Source: an uncultured Ruminococcus sp.
GTDB lineage: Bacteria > Bacillota > Clostridia > Oscillospirales > Ruminococcaceae
DNA length: 13,236 bases
Assembly: GCA_946540705.1 (NCBI GenBank)
Contig: CAMNJD010000523.1
Span: forward strand, 1-13,236
Direction: 5' to 3'
How positions within the stretch are numbered: the first letter of the stretch is position 1; every line of letters starts with the position of its first letter. The notes below the pieces were generated by a model that was not told the DNA's origin, searched no databases, and worked only from the letters and a program-made list of their open reading frames with translations. Below are positions 6,951 through 13,236 of this stretch, piece by piece. The position numbers and the translations under genes are program-made.

Positions 6951-7034
6951 TTACTGTCTGAAATTCTTTTCAATGAACTCCCATTTCTGATCGCGGGAAT
7001 ATGTCAAAAACACATGTATGCAATAATAGGCTTC
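6951..7034 (-). pseudogene. Possible 3' remnant of a lost minus-strand gene
   Basis: A 27-codon open stretch ends in TAA (6953-6951) and reads EAYYCIHVFLTY then SRDQKWEFIEKNFRQ. Its charged, protein-like ending and the hairpin placed 5 bp downstream look like the tail of a real gene. It is closed upstream by an in-frame TAG (7037-7035). Beyond that the same frame continues to an ATG at 7094 (MAFNNPSSPPMAEKVVFIT). No ribosome binding site precedes that ATG. I do not recognise the family. The evidence is thin, and chance remains possible. The surrounding 6808-7229 interval holds no other gene that I can support. Confidence 0.3.
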
Positions 7035-7229
7035 CTATGTGATAAAAACAACTTTTTCTGCCATTGGCGGAGATGACGGATTGTTGAAAGCCATATGATA
7101 CTGCAAAGATAAAACGAAAAAAGTGGGGCTATCATGATTCGGAAAACAATGCCAATGCATAATCTTCCGCATACGGCAAACAATACCTGCAGGCTTCCTA
7201 TATCAGCAAATACAAATCAGGAGGAAACA

Positions 7230-7406
7230 ATGAAAGCAACAGGTATTGTACGCAGAATCGACGACCTCGGCAGAGTCGTCATACCAAAAGAGATTCGCCG
7301 AACGCTCCGGATCAGGATGGGCGACCCCTCACTGATAACATTGACACAGGATTTGGTGTTCTGCATGAGTGTGGAATCCGCTGCGGAACGGTACATCGGG
7401 AATTGA
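7230..7406 (+). CDS. Short AbrB/SpoVT-type transition-state regulator, atypical C-terminus
   Basis: A 58-residue protein. Residues 1-31 are a near-canonical AbrB/SpoVT swapped-hairpin DNA-binding segment (MKATGIVRRIDDLGRVVIPK, then EIRRTLRIRMGDP). In the family, GDP is normally followed by LEI and a short beta strand completing the domain, and AbrB and SpoVT are about 90 and 180 residues long. Here the sequence becomes SLITLTQDLVFCMSVESAAERYIGN and stops. The protein therefore keeps the DNA-contacting half but lacks a recognisable end of the fold and any C-terminal sensor domain. It may be a decayed copy or a genuine mini-regulator. The start at 7230 follows AGGAGGAAACA; an in-frame ATG at 7134 has no such site. 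No convincing promoter was found upstream. A strong terminator follows 11 bp after the stop. Confidence 0.75.
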   Translation: MKATGIVRRIDDLGRVVIPKEIRRTLRIRMGDPSLITLTQDLVFCMSVESAAERYIGN

Positions 7407-7417
7407 ATACAAGAGAA

Positions 7418-7448
7418 CCGCCGTCTGCGTTGTGCAGGCGGCGGCTTT
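7418..7448 (+). terminator. Rho-independent terminator after the AbrB-like gene
   Basis: CCGCCGTCTGC pairs with GCAGGCGGCGG (11 bp, one G-U) around a GTTGT loop and is followed by CTTTAA. It lies just past the AbrB-like stop codon and 35 bp beyond the convergent SIR2 gene, so it may act in both directions. It also marks the left edge of the AT-rich segment. Confidence 0.75.
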
Positions 7449-7482
7449 AACACCCATAGGTCGCGCCACACATCATTTGCCA

Positions 7483-10356
7483 TTAACTGAAATGCTCCAG
7501 ATATATTTCCATTAGCTTTTCGTCATGATCATCTAGTAAGAGCGCTTTCAATTCAGTATGAATGAACTCATATGCTTTTGTGCTTTGGCTAATCTTCTTC
7601 AATGCCATTGGAGAGAATTTCTTGAGCAGTTTTGCATCGAATTGTGTATAATCATATTCATCATGGTTAATCACAAGAGATAATAATCTATCTTTCTGAA
7701 TCATTTTTATACAGTCTGGCTTATTGATAATTTTATCATCTAAAAGCAGGTTTGTACAGTATGCGGGATAATTGCTCTCTATTGAGTTGTTATTCGCTGT
7801 TGCGAGTAGATGTTTCTCACATTCTTCGTTTGGTTGAATTATGTCGTTTATCAGCGCCTTATAATATAATTCATCATCAATGCTTTTCTTCAATGACATA
7901 TTGATTTTTTGCTTGATTTTCCTTTGAAGCACTTTGGAACATACCGGGAATAGATATACTAAGTTTTTTTCTGACATGGCAGATAGTATGAGGGGAATCT
8001 CTTTATCACTGAATTCAATTCTATGATTGGGTGACATCTGCCCCAGTATGACACTCATGTTTTTCATAATTCGAAGATATTCAAACTCATGATTAAGAGT
8101 TTGATTGCTAGATATAACTTTGCAAATACTCTTAATCATTTTCTCCAAGTCAGTCGGTGAAAAAACATCTTTCCTATTTTTATATTGCCAAACAATAAAC
8201 TCGTTTATCTCGTCATATATATAGTTTTCGGCGTGCTTTTCTAACAATAGCTTTATGGCTTTTATTGCTGCATCCAGCAGTTCAGGAGAAATATCAACCA
8301 TTTTTAATAGATAAAACACTTTGGCGAAAATATCTAATCCGTAAGAGGGAATAAGATGATTCTCCATAGATGAAGCTAGATTAACTAGTACATTTAATAT
8401 ATAGAAAGATGCCTCATCATCTAATTTTATCTTATCAATTTTATATTTGGATGTTATGTTTTTTAGATCGCTAAATGAAAGGAATCTCAGAATAACAAGA
8501 ACATCAAATCGTGAAAGTTTTTCTAAAACGATATTAAATGTGCGAGGGAACATATCTTCATTAGTTACTTCTTCTTTAGTTGAAAAAGATAAAAGTCGAT
8601 AATCGATAAACAAAGCATATAGGCATTTGGTTTCACTATACACATCAAGCAATAGGTAATTATATTGCATATAATTATATAAATCTTGAACAATAAACTC
8701 TATTTTATCATATGCAATAATGCCGGCATACATGGAATATCTTTTTCGTGCTTCTTCGTCGACCTTTTTCCCATGTTCAATTATACGATAGAGATTCCTG
8801 TAGATATACTTAAACCCAATTAAATCTGCCACAGGACTGTTCCGCTTCATTGCCAATCTACTATCAGCATAGGGTCCGAACGATTCGAGAAGATTGATTT
8901 CTTGCTTGATTAGTTCTTTTTGATCAGTCGTTTTTCTTAATAAAAATGGATTGTTGGTTATACTCCGCCCAACGTCTATTCTATTGTTTTCAGTGATCAG
9001 ATATTTTTCTAGTTGATGCGTTGCTAGATAATGCTTAGCAGCTTTTCGTAACAAGTCATAGCAGGCTAAATAGTCCTTTAAAAAGAAATAACAATATGAT
9101 TTATATAAATACTTCTCTTCTGAATCAGATAGGTGTGGAATGGTTTCGTTTTTTATGGCTGAGAAGTTGAATTCCTCAAAGAGCGTATTGTCTTCTTGAA
9201 CTATATGATTTGGAATAGCACAAGAGATGTTGCTTTGAAGAACTGACTTTCCAGTTTTAATAAATGAAATCGATTTGACTAGGCTCTTTCTGATTGTTTT
9301 GATTATGTATGGATACTCTGCTTGCAAATCTTTACTCGTTTTTCCCTTTTTTTCATCCGATTCATCGAAGTATGCTATGATTTCAGAAAGCAATTCCTCG
9401 TTTTCGGAGTAACAACTTAATAGATTATTTTCCGACCGACAGGAACAGTATTGGTTGAATACTGACTGAATGTAATTAACGGTAATATAATTGAATGCAT
9501 CGAATTCTTTAAACTCTGTATTCATTTTTGCTAAAACACTATGCTGTGGATTGGCTATTGCGTCTAGTATTTGAACGGTATCTGTGGTGTATTCTACCGG
9601 ATCATCATCTTTTTTATTAAGAAATGCTTTGGCAAAAATAACATTGATGCCCATATTTCGGTAGTAGTCAGCTGTTTGCGGGTCGTAATTATCACTAAGA
9701 TTTATAAGATATGCTCGTTGTTGATCTTCTTGAAGAATACTTCTAACCCATGACAATAGTTGTTTGGTATCAGGGTCGTTAAAAGAATAGCCGACAAACA
9801 ATATAGTATATCTCGCAAAGAGTGCTTTAATGTAGTTTTCAATTAATGTGAAATTACTTGTGTAGTTAAGATAGTCGTCTTCTTTAAGAACAAAATTATT
9901 GTACTTAAATCCACCGTGCATCTTTATAAGTATGTGATCAGTATGAGCGTATGGCAAATCACTATCTTGTTCGATTACATCGAGAAAAATGCCATTTTCA
10001 CTAAATGCTTGTTCAAGTAAATCATCATAATTCGTTGTAATAATGTATCGCGGATTCATTCTTACTATGCATCGATGTGATTCGTTAGGTACGATGTCAG
10101 GCTTGCATAATAGTTCATGCACAAGTTCATTATAATCCTTTTTCCCACGCGTGTTATAATACAGTTGCGGGATAATTGAATTATCACCAAATTCCTTTCC
10201 GTTCAATCCAAGCCTATTGCTTATTTCTTTTACAAGGCTATTCCAAGAGGGAAGACCTGAACCCATGGATACTCCGGCTCCAACAAAAACAACAAGCTCA
10301 TGGTCAAGCATACTTTTTGTGAGAAAACGGAAGTCTTCTTCATAATTCAGCTGCAT
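7483..10356 (-). CDS. SIR2-domain anti-phage defence protein (NAD-targeting), large C-terminal region
   Basis: A 957-residue, AT-rich gene. Residues about 1-275 form a SIR2-like domain: nucleotide-binding FVGAGVSMGSGLPSW (GAGVS at 26-30), ITTNYDDLLEQAF (N109, D111), KMHGGF with the likely catalytic H147, and FVGYSFNDPDTKQLL (188-200). Such stand-alone SIR2 domains in defence proteins (Dsr and ThsA types, established families) degrade NAD and abort infection. Residues about 280-957 are Lys/Glu/Leu/Ile-rich, apparently helical, and match nothing I can name; by analogy they would sense the phage and hold the enzyme inactive. There is no signal peptide or membrane segment. The ATG at 10356 was chosen because AGGAGG sits at 10364-10369; the frame's earlier TTG lies upstream of that site. 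It follows the methyltransferase after 117 bp, a gap with no clear hairpin, so it may be cotranscribed. I found no good promoter in the gap, only weak A/T-rich hexamers. Confidence 0.88.
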   Translation of the reverse strand: MQLNYEEDFRFLTKSMLDHELVVFVGAGVSMGSGLPSWNSLVKEISNRLGLNGKEFGDNSIIPQLYYNTRGKKDYNELVHELLCKPDIVPNESHRCIVRMNPRYIITTNYDDLLEQAFSENGIFLDVIEQDSDLPYAHTDHILIKMHGGFKYNNFVLKEDDYLNYTSNFTLIENYIKALFARYTILFVGYSFNDPDTKQLLSWVRSILQEDQQRAYLINLSDNYDPQTADYYRNMGINVIFAKAFLNKKDDDPVEYTTDTVQILDAIANPQHSVLAKMNTEFKEFDAFNYITVNYIQSVFNQYCSCRSENNLLSCYSENEELLSEIIAYFDESDEKKGKTSKDLQAEYPYIIKTIRKSLVKSISFIKTGKSVLQSNISCAIPNHIVQEDNTLFEEFNFSAIKNETIPHLSDSEEKYLYKSYCYFFLKDYLACYDLLRKAAKHYLATHQLEKYLITENNRIDVGRSITNNPFLLRKTTDQKELIKQEINLLESFGPYADSRLAMKRNSPVADLIGFKYIYRNLYRIIEHGKKVDEEARKRYSMYAGIIAYDKIEFIVQDLYNYMQYNYLLLDVYSETKCLYALFIDYRLLSFSTKEEVTNEDMFPRTFNIVLEKLSRFDVLVILRFLSFSDLKNITSKYKIDKIKLDDEASFYILNVLVNLASSMENHLIPSYGLDIFAKVFYLLKMVDISPELLDAAIKAIKLLLEKHAENYIYDEINEFIVWQYKNRKDVFSPTDLEKMIKSICKVISSNQTLNHEFEYLRIMKNMSVILGQMSPNHRIEFSDKEIPLILSAMSEKNLVYLFPVCSKVLQRKIKQKINMSLKKSIDDELYYKALINDIIQPNEECEKHLLATANNNSIESNYPAYCTNLLLDDKIINKPDCIKMIQKDRLLSLVINHDEYDYTQFDAKLLKKFSPMALKKISQSTKAYEFIHTELKALLLDDHDEKLMEIYLEHFS

Positions 10357-10473
10357 ATTAAAGCCTCCTTTCAAATTGAGATGGATGATTATTCTTGGCT
10401 GGTATTATCAAAATTATTGTTTTTTATCTAAATATACGAATTTGTTTCAAATGCATTCTTTGTTGCGCTTTGA

Positions 10474-11670
10474 TTATATTGAAAGCTTCATGCTTTTCAG
10501 GCGGTTTTGGATTTCGTTTTCCAATTGTATGTCCATTCTGTCAAGGATAATCATATTATTTGGAAGTGAATCCACTCGATTTTGTTTATGCATGTCTTTT
10601 GCGATTAACAATGTGAAACTGCAACCCTTTTTGTGTGCAGCAAAATCAAGTAATTCTATTGCTTCTTGAAGCGTTTCGCTATTACGTTGCAACCTGATTG
10701 CGACAGGAGCACCTAAGTATCTCTTTCTCAAAAATGCGTCTATACCTTTATTACGTTGAACTATGTCGCATTCAAATTGACTCAGAATAGCCATTTCTTC
10801 TGCTGTTTTCATTTTATAGGAATCAGCACCAATTTTTAGTAGCTTCGATTCTGTTTTAAATGGTGTATCAAGCCTTTTCTCGCATAGCGATATTGCTTCT
10901 TGATTAATATCAATTCCGATGTATTTGCGGTCTAACAATTTAGCACTAACAAGTGTCGTACCACTACCACAAAACGGATCGAGCACACAATCTCCTTTAT
11001 TAGTGCTAATTCGGATTATTCGATCCAGTAATTCTATTGGTTTTTGGGTTGGATATCCTGTGCGCTCCTTAGCCTTAGGATTAAGGAATGGAATATCCCA
11101 TACATCGGATAAAGGAACCCCTTTTTTTTCTTTGGACAGAATAATCGTGCCGTCGGTCGCACGTTTGTATGTTGATTTTCCTTCGGAATTGCGCACTCTC
11201 TCCTGTAAAATCTGATCAATATTTGTTGTAGGCGAATAATCCGTATATTCGGTGTTGAATGTGAATGTGTTAGATTTTGCATAAAAGAAAATAGTTTGAT
11301 GAGCTGGAAGAAATCCTTTTCTTGAATTTGACCAGCGCTTATAGGTCCAAATTATTTCGCTTTGAAAATGTTTCGCCCCAAACACATCATCAAGTAACAA
11401 TCGTAAATAATGTGAAGAAGATGAGTCGCAATGCAAAAAAATTGTTCCGGTTGGCTTTAAGACACGATAGATTTCAAGCAGCCGTTCTTGAATATATTGG
11501 ATATATTCGTCTCGAGAACTCCAAATATCTGAAAATTCAAAGATTTTTCCAGTAGAGCTTCGAAGAATCTGTTGCTTCTGAGTGAAGAAAGGAGGATCTA
11601 AGTAAACCATATCAACAGTATCCTTGTCCATTCTTTTCATCACACTTAAGCAATCATCATTATATAACAT
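10474..11670 (-). CDS. Type II DNA methyltransferase, class beta N6-adenine/N4-cytosine, with C-terminal extension
   Basis: A 398-residue protein. The catalytic motif IV comes first (VYLDPPFFT, DPPF at 25-28). The target-recognition region and YPTQKP (206-211) follow, and the AdoMet-binding motif I comes last (LDPFCGSGTTLVSAK, 231-245, then YIGIDIN). This order defines the class beta amino-methyltransferases (N6_N4_Mtase family). It presumably protects host DNA at the sequence cut by the neighbouring endonuclease. Residues about 275-398 extend beyond the usual fold and look like a small alpha/beta domain (QFECDIVQRNKGIDAFLRKR; VAIRLQRNSETLQEA; SFTLLIAKDM) of unknown function. The ATG is 2 bp after the endonuclease stop, and its ribosome binding site (GAGAGGG) lies within the endonuclease's last codons, so translation is likely coupled. 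Whether it makes m6A or m4C cannot be read from the sequence. Confidence 0.9.
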   Translation of the reverse strand: MLYNDDCLSVMKRMDKDTVDMVYLDPPFFTQKQQILRSSTGKIFEFSDIWSSRDEYIQYIQERLLEIYRVLKPTGTIFLHCDSSSSHYLRLLLDDVFGAKHFQSEIIWTYKRWSNSRKGFLPAHQTIFFYAKSNTFTFNTEYTDYSPTTNIDQILQERVRNSEGKSTYKRATDGTIILSKEKKGVPLSDVWDIPFLNPKAKERTGYPTQKPIELLDRIIRISTNKGDCVLDPFCGSGTTLVSAKLLDRKYIGIDINQEAISLCEKRLDTPFKTESKLLKIGADSYKMKTAEEMAILSQFECDIVQRNKGIDAFLRKRYLGAPVAIRLQRNSETLQEAIELLDFAAHKKGCSFTLLIAKDMHKQNRVDSLPNNMIILDRMDIQLENEIQNRLKSMKLSI

Positions 11671-11672
11671 AA

Positions 11673-12296
11673 TTACCCTCTCGTCCTTGCTATGCTTTCC
11701 AATATTTCTAGCAAATCAATTTCTGTGAATTCCTTGATGTATTCCCATGCTTTATCACCGCAGTAGTATTGTCCACCGATTCCAAGATATAGTGTTTCAA
11801 GTGTTTCCTGAATCTTTTTTGCTTGTGTTCTTTGCGGATAATAAAACATTACACGTATCGGAATAAAGCCTTTATCTCGAATTGCTTTCACTCGGGTGTG
11901 TTCCTTGGTAATATGATCTCCATCAGTTGTGGCATCTCGCCACTTAATTTCATGGGCAAGTCCATTAACTAAACAATCGATTTCAAATGATTTTGGACGA
12001 CTCCCCACGGTATTAGGAATTTTAGTCTTTGTAGCTTGAGGATACTTATGTTTCAAGCAAATCAATGCCGCTTCCTCAAGAAAAGCACCCGCATATTTAT
12101 ATAAGAATCGCCCTTTGTTTTGGTAAATATCGATCATGTTACCTTCTTGATCTGAGACGCCTAACACTCTATAGATCAAATAATGTGAATTATCATCATT
12201 TTCCATTTCATTGATTCGCAAATCAACTTGCTTTTTCAATTCAGCAGCATACTTGTCGGCCAACAGTTTGATCTCTTTAAAGACTTCATTATTCAT
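11673..12296 (-). CDS. ApaLI-like type II restriction endonuclease
   Basis: A 207-residue protein that I recognise as resembling the ApaLI-family endonucleases (ApaLI cuts GTGCAC; that family knowledge is established, the assignment is by eye). The core has a PD-(D/E)xK-type site: SRPKSFEIDCLVNG, then HEIKWRDATTDGDHITKEH, with D107 and E116-x-K118 the likely catalytic residues. FIPIRVMFYYPQRTQAKKIQETL and a C-terminal helix complete a compact single-domain enzyme. It is paired directly with the methyltransferase, endonuclease gene first, and no separate controller gene is visible. The ATG at 12296 is preferred, 9 nt after AAGGGG (12305-12310). The longer frame begins with a TTG that overlaps that Shine-Dalgarno sequence. 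The predicted leader is only about 15 nt. The cut site should be treated as GTGCAC only provisionally. Confidence 0.85.
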   Translation of the reverse strand: MNNEVFKEIKLLADKYAAELKKQVDLRINEMENDDNSHYLIYRVLGVSDQEGNMIDIYQNKGRFLYKYAGAFLEEAALICLKHKYPQATKTKIPNTVGSRPKSFEIDCLVNGLAHEIKWRDATTDGDHITKEHTRVKAIRDKGFIPIRVMFYYPQRTQAKKIQETLETLYLGIGGQYYCGDKAWEYIKEFTEIDLLEILESIARTRG

Positions 12297-12317
12297 ATGA
12301 CTCAACCCCTTTATACC

Positions 12318-12346
12318 ATTATATCATATACACTTTTATAATTCAA
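12318..12346 (-). promoter_or_regulatory. Promoter of the restriction-modification/SIR2 cassette
   Basis: On the minus strand: TTGAAT (12346-12341), 17 bp, then a perfect TATAAT (12323-12318). The predicted start near 12311 falls just upstream of the AAGGGG ribosome binding site. No other good promoter was found before the SIR2 gene, so this one may drive all three genes. Confidence 0.8.
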
Positions 12347-12374
12347 GAGCTTTTTGAGGGTAATTGGCTTGTAA

Positions 12375-13236
12375 TTATTCTATTTCCTGATTATACTCCA
12401 CAATTATCTCATCCCGCTTGGCATTTAATTCGTCATATAGCGCTTTCTTTTCTTTTTTGAGATGAAGAATCGCCTTGACTGGTGCATCCGTTTGGCGCAT
12501 CAACTGAACTTTGGCAATGATCTTATCCTTTCTAGGGTTCGCAAATTCATTGAAATCCACTACTGCTTGCTCAGTGCCGCAAATATCCCGCAGCTGAGAG
12601 CGGATATTACGCACGCGGATTCCAACGGTGTCAGAGATCGAGGACAGATCCTTCTGTTTCTGGTAAGGATCGGTACTTTCCAAATACTTTTTACAATCCG
12701 GATTGCCGCAGCAGTTGTCATTCGGCTTGCCACAGAAATAGTCTCCGCAGACCGTGCAGGTGCAAACTGCTTCACCTGTCATTTGCAGCATATCCCGGAA
12801 CATCAGCAGGAACGCATTGCACGGGAAGACAGAGCTGTACCATGTCTGCCCTCCGATAATCTCCGCCTGAACTGGCTGAAAGAGAGAAAATCCGTCGAGC
12901 TCCGGCATGGTGCCTGCCGGAAACGCGGTCAGCAATCTGCGCAGCTGCTCAAATCCGGGCTGTACCTGATCTTTCAGATGCCCGCCGACCGTTTTCAGCT
13001 TGATGCGCATGATCTCCTCATTATGATAGAGGGCGTATTCGTAGATCGAATCCAGCACAAACGCGCAGAACGCGCCGTTATACCCTGCATCCTTGTAGTT
13101 TTGGACTGCCTCGTGCAGTCCTTTTTCTTTTGTCCCTTTGCGGATGCGATCCTCTGCCTTGTCCACGAGATCATTGATGACCGGCAGATTCGCCGCCAGC
13201 TGATTGATCTGCTGCACGGCTTGCGTGAAGGTGCAT
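12375..13236 (-). CDS. Cysteine-rich, probably zinc-binding protein of unknown function (5' end beyond window)
   Basis: The frame stays open to the right edge (codons for CTFTQA precede the GTG at 13217), so the start lies outside and only the C-terminal 280-plus residues are seen. Counting from that GTG, a mostly helical region is followed by a cysteine cluster at 152-175: VCTCTVCGDYFCG, then NCCGNPDCKKYL. This resembles a treble-clef or zinc-ribbon knuckle followed by a terminal helical region with RVRNIRSQLRD. It recalls Clostridia proteins of a DUF6076-like type with a similar CxxCGxxF...C knuckle, but I hold that family name loosely. The tail is Lys/Glu-rich and likely coiled coil. Its base composition is richer in G+C than the adjacent cassette, especially upstream, so it may belong to the host side of the boundary. 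Function unknown; DNA or RNA binding is possible. The 78-bp gap to the endonuclease start holds that gene's promoter. Confidence 0.7.
   Translation of the reverse strand, partial: CTFTQAVQQINQLAANLPVINDLVDKAEDRIRKGTKEKGLHEAVQNYKDAGYNGAFCAFVLDSIYEYALYHNEEIMRIKLKTVGGHLKDQVQPGFEQLRRLLTAFPAGTMPELDGFSLFQPVQAEIIGGQTWYSSVFPCNAFLLMFRDMLQMTGEAVCTCTVCGDYFCGKPNDNCCGNPDCKKYLESTDPYQKQKDLSSISDTVGIRVRNIRSQLRDICGTEQAVVDFNEFANPRKDKIIAKVQLMRQTDAPVKAILHLKKEKKALYDELNAKRDEIIVEYNQEIE

Noticed and set aside
7084..7113. TTGAAA with GATAAA as a promoter for the AbrB-like gene
   Set aside because: The spacing is 18 bp and the -10 is poor, giving a long leader of over 100 nt. Not better than chance in this AT-rich stretch.
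7028..7201. 11-bp direct repeat AGGCTTCCTAT at 7028-7038 and 7191-7201, as a possible target-site duplication
   Set aside because: The 152 bp between the copies have no terminal inverted repeats or transposase. A chance match of this length is possible in this window, so insertion is not supported.
10376..10669. Plus-strand frame of 97 codons near the SIR2/methyltransferase junction
   Set aside because: It overlaps the methyltransferase C-terminus in antisense and lacks a ribosome binding site and any domain.
1..13236. CRISPR array, tRNA or rRNA genes, integrase or transposase genes
   Set aside because: No regularly spaced repeats, cloverleaf or ribosomal sequence, or recombinase motifs were seen. 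The suspected acquisition of the AT-rich cassette therefore rests on composition and gene content only.

Overview
The window looks like a chromosomal segment of a Gram-positive gut or rumen anaerobe of the Ruminococcus type (Ruminococcaceae/Oscillospiraceae). The evidence is two secreted proteins carrying type I dockerins with the LLQKWLL...LTLLKR pattern common in ruminococcal dockerins, strong AGGAGG-type ribosome binding sites, sigma-A style promoters with 17-bp spacing, an AbrB/SpoVT-type gene and an AraC regulator of Firmicutes type. This placement is inferred from families and was not tested by a database search.

Left part (1-6950), moderately GC-rich. A minus-strand gene (124-2550) encodes a secreted protein with two different zinc-metalloprotease domains, one on each side of an internal dockerin. 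It is transcribed divergently from a plus-strand regulator (2729-4942), which has a sugar-binding-protein-like sensor, a middle region, a degenerate GGDEF-like domain and a C-terminal AraC DNA-binding domain. The two promoters are back to back, with a small inverted repeat between them. Two copies of a roughly 55-bp inverted-repeat-bounded element, in the same orientation, bracket this gene pair. Next on the minus strand is a second secreted dockerin protein (5213-6706), which has no recognisable enzyme domain. The picture is of accessory components of a cellulosome-like system: a protease and a probable scaffold-bound binding or structural protein. No glycoside hydrolase or cohesin is seen here.

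Middle (6810-7480). This transition zone holds what looks like the 3' tail of a lost minus-strand gene with its terminator, then a short AbrB-like gene (7230-7406) that keeps the DNA-binding half but loses family similarity afterwards, followed by a good terminator.

Right part (about 7483-12350), visibly much more AT-rich. It is a minus-strand defence cassette, in transcription order: an ApaLI-like type II restriction endonuclease (11673-12296), a class beta DNA methyltransferase (10474-11670) only 2 bp downstream, and a 957-residue SIR2-domain protein (7483-10356). A consensus-like promoter drives the first gene. The base composition and gene content suggest horizontal acquisition. The pairing of a restriction-modification system with a SIR2 NAD-targeting effector suggests layered anti-phage defence. 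The window closes inside a higher-GC gene (12375 to the right edge) for a cysteine-rich, probably zinc-binding protein whose 5' end lies outside.
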